From assembly GCA_020249925.1 (NCBI GenBank), contig JADCER010000013.1, positions 62,001-126,000 of the forward strand: a stretch of DNA of 64,000 nt. Reading direction: 5' to 3'. The position numbers were made by a program, and so were the translations under genes. The stretch is from Roseomonas sp. (GTDB lineage: Bacteria > Pseudomonadota > Alphaproteobacteria > Acetobacterales > Acetobacteraceae). Below are positions 1 to 7,668 of this stretch, in pieces; position 1 is the stretch's first letter; each line of letters opens with the position of its first letter. A model generated the notes under the pieces. That model ran no database searches, was not told the origin of the DNA, and worked only from the letters and a program-made list of their open reading frames with translations.

Positions 1-1
1 C

Positions 2-334
2 GGCGTAGCGCGCAAGGCGGAATTCAGCGCCACCCTGCATAAGCTGATGCCGCAAGTGGCCGGTGTGCGGCGCTTTGGCGCGGCGGCGCTCGACCTCGCT
101 TGGGTGGCGGCGGGGCGCTATGATGGCTTCTGGGAATTGGGCCTGAAGCCCTGGGATATCGCCGCCGGCATTGTGCTGGTGCGCGAGGCGGGTGGCTTCG
201 TGAGCGACCCGGACGGCAATGACCCATACCCTTCCGGTATGGTGGTTTGCGGCAATTCCGCGCTGCAACCGAAGCTGCGAGAGGTGGTGGCGGAGGGCAT
301 CGCCGCCGTGAAGGCGCATCAGGCGGCCGGATGA
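2..334 (+). CDS. Inositol monophosphatase family protein, C-terminal part
   Basis: The gene enters from the left edge and only about the last 110 residues are present. The segment WDIAAGIVLVREAGG matches the second signature of the inositol monophosphatase/FBPase superfamily (metal-dependent phosphatases such as SuhB and histidinol-phosphatase HisN), preceded by the usual GAAALDLAWVAAGRYDGF stretch. Its TGA overlaps the ATG of the next gene (ATGA), so it probably heads the following operon. Substrate cannot be told from this fragment: myo-inositol phosphate, histidinol phosphate and 3'-phosphoadenosine 5'-phosphate are all possible in this family. The family assignment is firm; the specific product is not. 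Confidence 0.85.
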   Translation, partial: GVARKAEFSATLHKLMPQVAGVRRFGAAALDLAWVAAGRYDGFWELGLKPWDIAAGIVLVREAGGFVSDPDGNDPYPSGMVVCGNSALQPKLREVVAEGIAAVKAHQAAG

Positions 335-867
335 ACCAGGGCGCGGATCGTTTTTCGCGCAGGGCCGCTGTGGCGGCTGGCCTTGCCATGCTGACCCTGG
401 CTGCGCAGGCGCAAACCCCCGATCCAACCCTTCCAGACCCCGCCCCGGCGCCGCCGCCGCCAGTGCAATTGACGCCGCTGCGGCCACAAACACCCCAACC
501 CATGGCCACGCCGCCACAGGGCCTGAGCAGCCTGCCCCAGGGCGGGTTTCGGCTGCGCATGACCGGTACTGAGCTTACCGCAGCACAGACGGCGGCCATT
601 CAGGCGCTGGCCCGCAACCTGGCGGCGCTACCCCAGGGCAGGATTACGGTGGAAGCCCAGGTGGCGGGGCCGGCCGATGATGTCTCAACCGCGCGACGCC
701 TTAGCCTCGTCCGCGCGCAGGCGGTGAAATCCGCGCTTATTGCCGGCGGGCTCACGCCAACCCGGATTGACCTTCGCCCGCTTGGCCGGCTTTCCGGCGC
801 GCAGGATGCGGTGGACATCCTGCCCCCTGGCGTGGCAAGCCCGAATGCGGAGGCAAGGCGCTCATGA
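331..867 (+). CDS. Secreted OmpA-like domain protein
   Basis: 178 residues. An N-terminal twin-Arg/hydrophobic segment (RRAAVAAGLAMLTLAAQAQ) looks like a signal peptide. A Pro-rich stretch (roughly residues 27-60) follows, then a domain (roughly residues 80-160) with the pattern of a shortened OmpA C-terminal fold: a run spacing acidic and hydrophobic residues, then SLVRAQAVKSALIAGGL and RIDLRPLG. I chose the ATG at 331 because it overlaps the previous stop (ATGA) and gives a clean signal peptide; an upstream in-frame start at 247 would extend it inside the previous gene. It ends in an ATGA overlap with the MotA-like gene, which suggests translational coupling and a periplasmic role beside the MotA/MotB-like pair. 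No specific family is recognised. Confidence 0.7.
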   Translation: MNQGADRFSRRAAVAAGLAMLTLAAQAQTPDPTLPDPAPAPPPPVQLTPLRPQTPQPMATPPQGLSSLPQGGFRLRMTGTELTAAQTAAIQALARNLAALPQGRITVEAQVAGPADDVSTARRLSLVRAQAVKSALIAGGLTPTRIDLRPLGRLSGAQDAVDILPPGVASPNAEARRS

Positions 868-2000
868 CCCAGCCCACAATCTATCTCTGGCGGATGGTGA
901 TTTTCCTGGCCGCGGTTGGTGGCATTGCCGCCATGCTGGCGCCGGATCTGATCCATGCCTTTCAGGCCAATCCACTGCTGAATGGCGTGATCCTGGCCGT
1001 GCTGCTGTTCGGCATTGGCCTGACCTTTAGCCAGGTGCTCTCCCTCAGGCGCGAAGTGGCCTGGGTGGAAGGCTTCCGCGCGCCGAAGGATGGGCTTTCG
1101 GCACTCCAGCCGCGCTTGCTCGCCCCCATGGTTTCCATGCTGTCGGGGCGGCGCAATGAACGGGTTTCGCTTTCCGCTTCCGCGATGCGAAGCGTGCTGG
1201 ATGGGCTGCAATCGCGGCTGGATGAACGGCGCGAATTGTCGCGCTACGTCACGGGGCTGCTGATTTTCCTTGGCCTGCTTGGCACTTTCTGGGGCTTGCT
1301 GCTCACGATTGCTTCCATCGCCGATGTGATCGGCAATATGTCGGTGGGCTCCGGCGATTTGAACGTATTGTTTGAGCAATTGAAGGCCGGGCTCGCCAAA
1401 CCCTTGCAGGGGATGGGGACAGCGTTTTCTGCCTCCATGCTCGGCCTGGCTGGCGCGCTGGTGGTGGGGTTTCTCGATCTGACAGCGGGGCAGGCGCAGA
1501 ACCGCTTCTTCAATGATCTGGAAGAATGGCTGGCCGGGCTGACGCGGCTTTCTTCCGGCATTCTTGGCCAGGAAGGTGAGGGCAGCGTGCCCGCCTATGT
1601 CCAGGCGCTATTGGAACAAACCGCCGAGAATCTCGAAGCCCTGCAATCCACCATCGCGCGTGGGGAGGATGGCCGCGCCGCCACATCCCAGGCCCTGATG
1701 ACATTGACCGAACGCATGACCGTGCTGACGGAACAAATGCGCGCGAATAATACGCTGATGCGCCGCATTGCCGATGCGCAGGATGGGCTGGCGCCAGCCA
1801 TATCGCGCTTGGCCGATAGCCAGGCCGATCGGTCCGAGACCGAGGCGATGCGCGGGCATTTGCGTAACCTCGAAATCTATCTGGCGCGGCTGGTGGAAGA
1901 AGTGGCCCAAGGCCGCGCGCAATCCACCAATGACATCCGCAATGAGATCAAGATTCTGACCCGTACGATTGCCGCCATCGCGGAGGAACAGCCGCGGTGA
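864..2000 (+). CDS. MotA/TolQ/ExbB-like proton channel protein
   Basis: 378 residues. Four hydrophobic segments are visible at about residues 8-28, 38-58, 126-150 and 182-205; the last two resemble the conserved TM3/TM4 pair of MotA/TolQ/ExbB proteins (small-residue-rich, GLLGTFWGLL and MGTAFSASMLGLAGALVVG). A long hydrophilic, probably helical cytoplasmic tail follows (about 210-378). Such proteins form the stator-like ion channel that drives a partner with a single TM helix and a periplasmic peptidoglycan-binding domain. That partner is encoded 24 bases downstream. No flagellar or Tol genes are in view, so the pair probably powers something else in the cell envelope. Start is set by the ATGA overlap with the upstream OmpA-like gene. 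Confidence 0.85.
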   Translation: MTQPTIYLWRMVIFLAAVGGIAAMLAPDLIHAFQANPLLNGVILAVLLFGIGLTFSQVLSLRREVAWVEGFRAPKDGLSALQPRLLAPMVSMLSGRRNERVSLSASAMRSVLDGLQSRLDERRELSRYVTGLLIFLGLLGTFWGLLLTIASIADVIGNMSVGSGDLNVLFEQLKAGLAKPLQGMGTAFSASMLGLAGALVVGFLDLTAGQAQNRFFNDLEEWLAGLTRLSSGILGQEGEGSVPAYVQALLEQTAENLEALQSTIARGEDGRAATSQALMTLTERMTVLTEQMRANNTLMRRIADAQDGLAPAISRLADSQADRSETEAMRGHLRNLEIYLARLVEEVAQGRAQSTNDIRNEIKILTRTIAAIAEEQPR

Positions 2001-2023
2001 TGTATAGAGAGCACTAAGCGAAT

Positions 2024-3511
2024 ATGGCAGGATCTTCCGAAAGGCGGCGCGGGCGCGGCGGGGGCCTGGATGCCTGGCCGGGCTATGTGGATGCGCTTTC
2101 CACGCTGCTCATGGTCATCATCTTTGTGCTGCTGGTCTTTGTGCTGGCGCAGGGCTTTCTTTCGGTCGCTCTCAGCTCCCGCGAACAGGCGGTGGATCAG
2201 CTCAATCGCCGGGTCGCGGAATTGGCGGATTTGCTGTCACTGGAAGCAGCGCAGGGAGAACAGCTGCGCCAGCAATTGGGCCGGCTGAATGATGATTTGC
2301 GGAGCGCGGCAACGGCGCGCGATACGGCCCTGCAATCCCTTGCCCTGATCCGCGAAGAACGCGACAGGCTCGCCAATGAACGTGATGGGCTGCGCGGGGA
2401 GCGTGAGCGGCTCGGCGCGCGGCTGTCGGATTTGGAATTGGCGGCGCGCAGCGCTGCGGACCGCGCCGGTGCCATGGAACGGCAATTGGCCGAGGCCTTG
2501 TCACGCGCGGAGAATGTCGGCGGAGATGCAGCGCGTTTGCAGCGGGATTTGCGCGGCAGCCAGGCGGCATTGGCAGAGACGCGCCAACGCGCCGAAGCAC
2601 GCATCGGTGATCTGGAACGTGAACGCCGGACCGCGCTTGCGGAATTGGCGGCAGCCCAAGCCGCGCTAGAAGCGATGCGGCGCGAAGCCCAGGCGCTGGA
2701 TCGGCAGGTGCGGGTGGAGCGTGAAACCGTCACGCAGCGGCTTGCGGAAATGGCGCGGCTTTCGGAACAGATCAGGGCGCTGACGGCGCTCCGCGATGAA
2801 TTGGAACGCCGCGCCGCGCAGGAACAGCGCGGGCGCGAACGCGCTGAAGCCGAAGCCGGGGAACGCGCGCGGCTTTCGGAAAGTGCCGCCGCGCAAGTGG
2901 CACTACTGACGCGCCAGACGGAAGCGCTGCGCGCGGAATTGGCCCGCCTCTCTCGCGCACTTGACCTCGCGGAAGCGGAAGGGCGGGATCGCAATGCGCA
3001 GATCGCGCTGCTCGGCCAGCGCCTGAACGCAGCGCTGGCAGCGCGGGTTGAGGAATTGCAGCGCTATCGCAGCGATTTCTTTGGCAGGCTGCGCGATGTT
3101 TTAGGCGAAAGACCGGAAGTGCGCATTGTGGGGGATCGCTTTGTCTTCCAGGGTGAGGTGCTTTTCGCCCCGGCGAGCGCGGAATTATCCGAAGCCGGGC
3201 TCAGGCAAGTGCGCGCATTGGCGACAGTGCTGGCCGAAGTCACGCCGCTGATCCCCGCTGATATTCCCTGGGTGCTCCGCGTGGATGGTCATGCGGATCG
3301 CAACCCCATCCGCAGCGCGCGATTTGCCAATAACTGGGAATTGGCCGCTGCACGCGCCATTGCCGTGACACAGATGCTGATCGCCGAGGGCCTGCCGCCC
3401 AATCGCGTGGCCGCCACCAGCTTTGGCGATGCGCAGCCGATTGACCCGGGCGATTCACCCCAGGCGCTGGCGCGCAATCGTCGCATCGAATTGCGCCTGA
3501 CGGATCGGTGA
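2024..3511 (+). CDS. MotB-like peptidoglycan-binding protein with long coiled coil
   Basis: 495 residues. A short basic N-terminus is followed by one membrane helix (about residues 22-50) that starts WPGYVDALSTLLMVIIF; Asp23 sits where MotB-type proteins carry the ion-binding aspartate. Residues about 55-350 are an uninterrupted Arg/Glu/Ala/Leu-rich coiled coil with heptad character. The C-terminus (about 365-495) is an OmpA-type peptidoglycan-binding domain, with VDGHADRNP and an NWELAAARA stretch typical of the fold. Spacing of 24 bases after the MotA-like gene supports co-expression as a channel/stator complex. The coiled coil is far longer than in flagellar MotB (about 310 residues in total), which argues for a distinct device reaching across the periplasm. 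Confidence 0.85.
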   Translation: MAGSSERRRGRGGGLDAWPGYVDALSTLLMVIIFVLLVFVLAQGFLSVALSSREQAVDQLNRRVAELADLLSLEAAQGEQLRQQLGRLNDDLRSAATARDTALQSLALIREERDRLANERDGLRGERERLGARLSDLELAARSAADRAGAMERQLAEALSRAENVGGDAARLQRDLRGSQAALAETRQRAEARIGDLERERRTALAELAAAQAALEAMRREAQALDRQVRVERETVTQRLAEMARLSEQIRALTALRDELERRAAQEQRGRERAEAEAGERARLSESAAAQVALLTRQTEALRAELARLSRALDLAEAEGRDRNAQIALLGQRLNAALAARVEELQRYRSDFFGRLRDVLGERPEVRIVGDRFVFQGEVLFAPASAELSEAGLRQVRALATVLAEVTPLIPADIPWVLRVDGHADRNPIRSARFANNWELAAARAIAVTQMLIAEGLPPNRVAATSFGDAQPIDPGDSPQALARNRRIELRLTDR

Positions 3512-3549
3512 AGGCGCCAGGTTTTCGCATTTGCCCCCGGCGCCTTTTC
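3511..3549 (+). terminator. Candidate Rho-independent terminator after the MotA/MotB-like operon
   Basis: An 8-bp perfect inverted repeat, AAGGCGCC (3511-3518) and GGCGCCTT (3539-3546), with a 20-base loop runs into TTTTC immediately after the stop codon of the MotB-like gene. The loop is long and the T run short, so efficiency is uncertain. Confidence 0.45.
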
Positions 3550-3571
3550 AGGCCAAGTGGCGTCACTTGGC
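3545..3571 (-). repeat. Interrupted palindromic repeat, copy 1
   Basis: Read on the minus strand, GCCAAGTG, four bases, CACTTGGC, then CTGAAAA. The inner 8-bp arms are perfect (3552-3559 and 3564-3571). The same core with the TGAAAA flank recurs at 22977-23028 and 28021-28072. This copy lacks the left outer arm. It lies in the 257-base gene-free stretch 3512-3768, in which I see nothing else beyond the adjoining terminator-like hairpin. Confidence 0.6.
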
Positions 3572-3768
3572 GGCCCGGCTTCGGCTGGGCGATCAGGCGC
3601 AGGTCTAAGGAATAGTCAGCAACCGCAAGAACCCGCAGCACCATGTCTGGCCGAGGCGTTTCATGCTAACCTTTCCCAATCCAAAACTGCCCGCGCGCAC
3701 CGACAGCAGCGACCTGACCAATAGCCCCGATATTCTTCAATGCCGCCCATAAGAAATGACGACGTCCA

Positions 3769-4530
3769 TCACGCATTCCCGCCATCCACGGGAAGCACCT
3801 GCCCCGTCACCCAACCAGCATAGGGGCTGGCAAGAAACAGCACCGCATTGGCGATATCCTCAACCGATCCAAGGCGGCGCATGGCAAGCCGGCCGATCAG
3901 CGCCTTCTGCCCTTCTTCACCATAGCTTTCGAATTGCTTGATGCTGGATGGATTGGACAGCACAAAGCCCGGCGCCACGGAATTCACCGTAATGCCATAG
4001 GGTCCGAATTCGCGCGCCAATTGGCGTGTCAGCCCAACCAGACCATGCTTGGCGGAGCCATAGGCTTGAATGCCGGTCAGGCTTGCCTTCAATCCAGCAC
4101 CAGAGCTGATGGTGACGATGCGCCCCTTCTTCGCCTTCTTCATGCCAGGCGCTGCAGCACGCGCCAGCGCAAAGGCGGCATGCAGATTGATGTCAATGAT
4201 GGCGTGCCAATCCTCATCGCTCACTTCCTCGATCGGGCGCATTACCTGGCCGCGCACACCGCCTGCATTGGAAATGAGGATTTCGATGGGTCCGCCGGTG
4301 GTATCTTCAATGCGCTTGATCCAGCCAGCAGCGGCGCCCTTCGCCGTCAGGTCAAAGGCGTCGGTGGTGATGGCCCCTGGTGCCTTGGCGGTCTCGTTCA
4401 ATTCATTTGCAGAAAGATCGCAGGCAAAGACCCGCGCACCAAGGGCGGCGAAGGCACGCGCAATGGCCTGGCCAAAACCATGCCCGGCACCCGTGACAGC
4501 GACGGTGACATTGTCAAAGCGGATATCCAT
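3769..4530 (-). CDS. SDR-family NAD(P)-dependent oxidoreductase
   Basis: 253 residues, the usual length of a classical short-chain dehydrogenase. The nucleotide-binding motif TGAGHGFG lies near residues 13-20, a SNAGG segment takes the place of the NNAG motif, the catalytic Ser is in IVTISSGAG, and YGSAK supplies the catalytic Tyr-x3-Lys. The C-terminal VTGQVLPVDGG is typical of the family. It is the last gene of a minus-strand series (binding protein, creatininase, PanE-like, M20 peptidase, SDR), 12 bases after the peptidase gene, so it probably oxidises or reduces an intermediate of the imported substrate. The substrate cannot be predicted from sequence alone. Confidence 0.85.
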   Translation of the reverse strand: MDIRFDNVTVAVTGAGHGFGQAIARAFAALGARVFACDLSANELNETAKAPGAITTDAFDLTAKGAAAGWIKRIEDTTGGPIEILISNAGGVRGQVMRPIEEVSDEDWHAIIDINLHAAFALARAAAPGMKKAKKGRIVTISSGAGLKASLTGIQAYGSAKHGLVGLTRQLAREFGPYGITVNSVAPGFVLSNPSSIKQFESYGEEGQKALIGRLAMRRLGSVEDIANAVLFLASPYAGWVTGQVLPVDGGNA

Positions 4531-4542
4531 GGGGCGGGTTCC

Positions 4543-5943
4543 TTATTTGGCAGGGGGGAAGGCGGTGCGCTTCACACCATGCAATTCGCGCAGCAACGCA
4601 ACCCAGGCGGCGAAGCCTTCGGCGATGGAAGATTCACGCCAGTTTTCATTGGGGGCGTGAAAATCCTCATCAGCGGTTGCGAAGGAAAACATGATGGTAT
4701 CAATGCCGGCCACATTGCGTGCGATATCCGCCAGCGGCAGCGTGGCCCCCATGCGAACACGGAGCGGCTTCTGGCCAGTCGTGCGTTCCAGCGCTGCCTC
4801 GCCCGCCCACAGTAAGGGATGCGATGCCGGCAGCGAATAGGCATAAGTGCCATCGCGCGTATTGGTGATGGAAAGCACGGCACCCTTGGGGCAATGGGCG
4901 CGCAGATGTCGCGCCACGGCGTCACGCGCTTGCGCGGGATTCTGCCCTGGCACCAGGCGCATGGAAAGCTTGGCATGTGCCAGCGCGGGAATAACGGTCT
5001 TGCCCCCAGCGCCGGTATAGCCGCCCCACATGCCATTCACATCAAGTGTCGGGCGCAGCCAAAGCCTTTCCAGAAACTCCGCCGCCGTATGATTGCTTGG
5101 TGCGATTCCAATGGACGCATCATGTGCCGCCACATCGAAAGGAATGCGCGCCAATTCTGCGCGTTGTTCGGACGAGGCTGCTGTGGCGCCGGCCCAGAAG
5201 TTTTCCACGGCAACATTGCCATCCGCATCATGCAGTGTCGCAATCAGCCTTGCCATGGCATGCAGCGCATTCGGTGCAACACCGCCATAGCGCCCAGAAT
5301 GCAGATCCTTGGCCGCACTCCGCAGCGTGATTTCCATGCCCGTATTGCCGCGCGTACCGACCGTCATGGTCGGCAAATCCGCCCGCCAACGCGCACCATC
5401 GGCGGAAAGCACCGCATCCGCCGCCAGCAAGTGGCGATACTGCGTGAGCAGGGCGCCAAGCGTGGCTGAACCGCATTCCTCCTCACCTTCCAGCAGCAAT
5501 GTCACGTTGACGGGCAGCTTGCCTTCAACGGCAAGAAAGGCGCCGAGGGTTTCAACCGCCAAAAGAAACGGTCCCTTATCATCCGAGATGCCACGCGCAT
5601 AAAGCCGCCCGTCACGCGCCGTCAGTTGAAATGGCGGTGAAGCCCAGGCAGCTGCGGGATCGGGCGGCTGCACATCATAATGGCCATAGACCAGCAAGAT
5701 GGGCGCTTCAGGCCCCGCGCCATGCCAGCGCGCGGTAACAGCGGGATGTCCACCCGCCGCAATTTCCTGCGCATCCTGAAAGCCAAGCGCGGTCAGGCGT
5801 GCGATCAGCCAGCGTCGCGCCGCCGCCATGCCATCCGCATAGGCCGGATCGGTCGAAACCGATGGGCAGGCGACAAGCTCCGCAAGCCGCGCGATGAATT
5901 GTCCGCGTTCAGCAAGCAGCTTTTCCAGGACAGCGTCAGTCAA
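4543..5943 (-). CDS. M20-family metallopeptidase / amidohydrolase
   Basis: 466 residues. Zinc-site signatures of the M20/ArgE/DapE/CPG2 family are present: GHYDVQ (His88, Asp90), SDDKG (about 121-124), LEGEEECGS (about 151-159) and the late His in DEDFHAPNE. Length and motif spacing fit dipeptidase-like members that hydrolyse peptides or N-acyl amino acids. The reading frame starts at TTG (5943-5941), which overlaps the TGA of the preceding gene; the first in-frame ATG lies some 38 residues further in and would remove part of the domain, so TTG is preferred. It sits between a ketopantoate-reductase-like gene and an SDR gene in one catabolic operon beside a dipeptide-type ABC importer, which fits hydrolysis of an imported amide. 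Confidence 0.85.
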   Translation of the reverse strand: MTDAVLEKLLAERGQFIARLAELVACPSVSTDPAYADGMAAARRWLIARLTALGFQDAQEIAAGGHPAVTARWHGAGPEAPILLVYGHYDVQPPDPAAAWASPPFQLTARDGRLYARGISDDKGPFLLAVETLGAFLAVEGKLPVNVTLLLEGEEECGSATLGALLTQYRHLLAADAVLSADGARWRADLPTMTVGTRGNTGMEITLRSAAKDLHSGRYGGVAPNALHAMARLIATLHDADGNVAVENFWAGATAASSEQRAELARIPFDVAAHDASIGIAPSNHTAAEFLERLWLRPTLDVNGMWGGYTGAGGKTVIPALAHAKLSMRLVPGQNPAQARDAVARHLRAHCPKGAVLSITNTRDGTYAYSLPASHPLLWAGEAALERTTGQKPLRVRMGATLPLADIARNVAGIDTIMFSFATADEDFHAPNENWRESSIAEGFAAWVALLRELHGVKRTAFPPAK

Positions 5944-6959
5944 GCAATGGCATCCAACAGGGCGTTAAACGTTTCTGGGGACTGTTCCCGCCGTCCTTCT
6001 TCAATATCCTTGATCAGCATGCCCAAGGCATTCAGCGCAGGCGTCGCAATGCCCTTCTGCGCCGCGAGCCTTGGCATGATCATGAGCTGCGCCTCGGCTT
6101 CGGTCTTGCGCTTTCGCACAGCCAGGTCGCGCCAAATGCCGGAATGCGTCTTGGCACCTACGGCGGTGTAATCGCGCAGCCATTCCACCACCTTGATCCC
6201 ATCCGCATCAGCGCGCCCGGGTGCGAAGGCCATGGGGTCAAAGGAACCGAAGCCGCGCGGCGTCACCCCGCGGGCAAGCGCGGTTGCCGCAACCTCTCGC
6301 CCCAAGGCGAGCCAGACAGGCAAGCGGCGCGTATCGGCGAAATTCTCGCTCATGGAATCATGATTGAGCGCTGTGGCAAAAAGCATGGCGCCATAGGCAA
6401 GCTTGCCCCAAAGGTAGGACCAGATATCGCTGGTCAGAATCGCATCCGGTTCGAAGGCGTGACAGAGCGCATGCATCGCGCGGGTGCGATCACGGATGGT
6501 GCCATCAATCTCACCCACCACGAAGGCCCCGCGATTGCCAAAAAGAATCTCCCCCGGCGCATGCCAATCAGCGCCGAAATTGACAAAGCAGCCCATGGTG
6601 CGCTCGGCACCGACAGCTTCGGCGATTTCCAATTCGTTCAAGCCATTTTGGGCGGAAAAGACAAATCCATCCGGCGCTAGATGCGGTGTCAAAACGGGCA
6701 AGGCCGCCTTGGTGGCCTGTGCCTTGACCGCGAGCACAATGCGCGAATAGCGGCCCGTCAGTTCGGCCGGCGTGACGGCGGGGATGATTTGCGTGAATTC
6801 AGTGACGGGGCCGAAAATCTTCAGCCCCTTGGTGCGACAGGCTTCGACATGCTCGGCCACGGTATCCACCAGCAGCACCTCATGGCCGGCACGGGCCAGA
6901 TGCGCGCCAAGCGTGCCGCCAATCGCGCCAGCGCCCCAAATGACTAACGGGTCGGCCAT
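5940..6959 (-). CDS. Ketopantoate-reductase-like oxidoreductase (ApbA/PanE family)
   Basis: 339 residues. The N-terminal Rossmann motif VIWGAGAIGGTLGAHLARAG and the C-terminal helical domain with LIKDIEEGRR place it in the 2-dehydropantoate 2-reductase family. I start it at the ATG at 6959 (MADPLVIWG...), which puts the GxGxxG motif near the N-terminus; the longer frame to 7004 would add 15 residues inside the creatininase gene. It overlaps that gene by 16 bases and the M20 gene by four. In this catabolic setting it more likely reduces or oxidises a pathway-specific 2-oxo/2-hydroxy acid than serves pantothenate synthesis; PanE itself cannot be excluded. Confidence 0.8.
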   Translation of the reverse strand: MADPLVIWGAGAIGGTLGAHLARAGHEVLLVDTVAEHVEACRTKGLKIFGPVTEFTQIIPAVTPAELTGRYSRIVLAVKAQATKAALPVLTPHLAPDGFVFSAQNGLNELEIAEAVGAERTMGCFVNFGADWHAPGEILFGNRGAFVVGEIDGTIRDRTRAMHALCHAFEPDAILTSDIWSYLWGKLAYGAMLFATALNHDSMSENFADTRRLPVWLALGREVAATALARGVTPRGFGSFDPMAFAPGRADADGIKVVEWLRDYTAVGAKTHSGIWRDLAVRKRKTEAEAQLMIMPRLAAQKGIATPALNALGMLIKDIEEGRREQSPETFNALLDAIA

Positions 6960-7651
6960 GGTCCCTCCAACGCGGCGCGGGTTTCCGCAACACCTGCTTG
7001 CCAAAGCCGCAGCATATCCTCATCGGGCTTCCGCCATTCGCCGCCGAAGGAACCATCGCCCAGCATGTCGCGTACCGAGTTGGGCGGGCTTGCCTTCATC
7101 AGCGCCATATCCACGGATGGCTTGGCACCGGAAGGCGATGGTGCATTGGCAAGCCGTGTCCAGGGAAAGTTTTCCATCCAATTGCCGTGGCTGCCGGAAC
7201 GGTCAATCGCCATGGCGGTTTCCCAGGTATGCGGTTGATTGTACCAATTGTGGAACTTGATCGAAAGCGCAGGATTTTCGGTCATGATCTGCAAGGCCAG
7301 CGCGCCAACGGGCGCATTACCGCCATGGCCATTGACAATCAGAATGCGGCGAAATCCAGCGCGCGCGACACTTTCAATCAGGTCACGCGCTACCGCCAAT
7401 AATGTTTCCACCTTGAGCGAAATGCTGCCGGGAAAGGCAGCGAAATAAGGCGCCAACCCAAACGGCATGGCGGGATAGACCGGAATGCCGAGAGGCTCGG
7501 CCGCCTCCACCGCGACCTTTTCAGCCAGGATCGCATCCACACAAAGCGAAAGCTGTGCATGCTGTTCCGTGCTGCCAAAGGGCAGGACGCAGCGATCATC
7601 GCGGTGGAGGTAAGCCTCCACCTGCATCCAATTCATCTCTGCAATGCGCAT
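6944..7651 (-). CDS. Creatininase-family amidohydrolase
   Basis: 235 residues, close to the family norm of about 240-260. Residues FGSTEQHAQ (Glu29, His31), Asp39 and NGHGGN (about 107-112) match the metal-binding residues of creatininases, which hydrolyse cyclic or linear amides; relatives include mycofactocin MftE and FAPy deformylase-like proteins. It lies directly downstream of the binding-protein gene (17 bases) and overlaps the PanE-like gene, so import of a substrate and its amide hydrolysis are probably co-regulated. No mycofactocin genes are nearby, so a catabolic amidase role is more likely. True creatininase activity is unproven. Confidence 0.85.
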   Translation of the reverse strand: MRIAEMNWMQVEAYLHRDDRCVLPFGSTEQHAQLSLCVDAILAEKVAVEAAEPLGIPVYPAMPFGLAPYFAAFPGSISLKVETLLAVARDLIESVARAGFRRILIVNGHGGNAPVGALALQIMTENPALSIKFHNWYNQPHTWETAMAIDRSGSHGNWMENFPWTRLANAPSPSGAKPSVDMALMKASPPNSVRDMLGDGSFGGEWRKPDEDMLRLWQAGVAETRAALEGPWPTR

Positions 7652-7668
7652 GAAACAGGGCTTTGCGC

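Noticed and set aside
247..330. Upstream start for the OmpA-like gene
   Set aside because: It lies inside the inositol monophosphatase gene; the ATG at 331 gives a signal peptide and ATGA coupling.
864..3511. Zorya-type anti-phage system
   Set aside because: A ZorA/ZorB-like pair is present, but no ZorC/ZorD or ZorE partner is next to it and the flanking genes are housekeeping, so a defence call is not supported.
6944..7651. Mycofactocin maturation protein MftE
   Set aside because: MftE is a creatininase homologue, but no mftA-D genes are present; the catabolic operon context fits a general amidohydrolase better.
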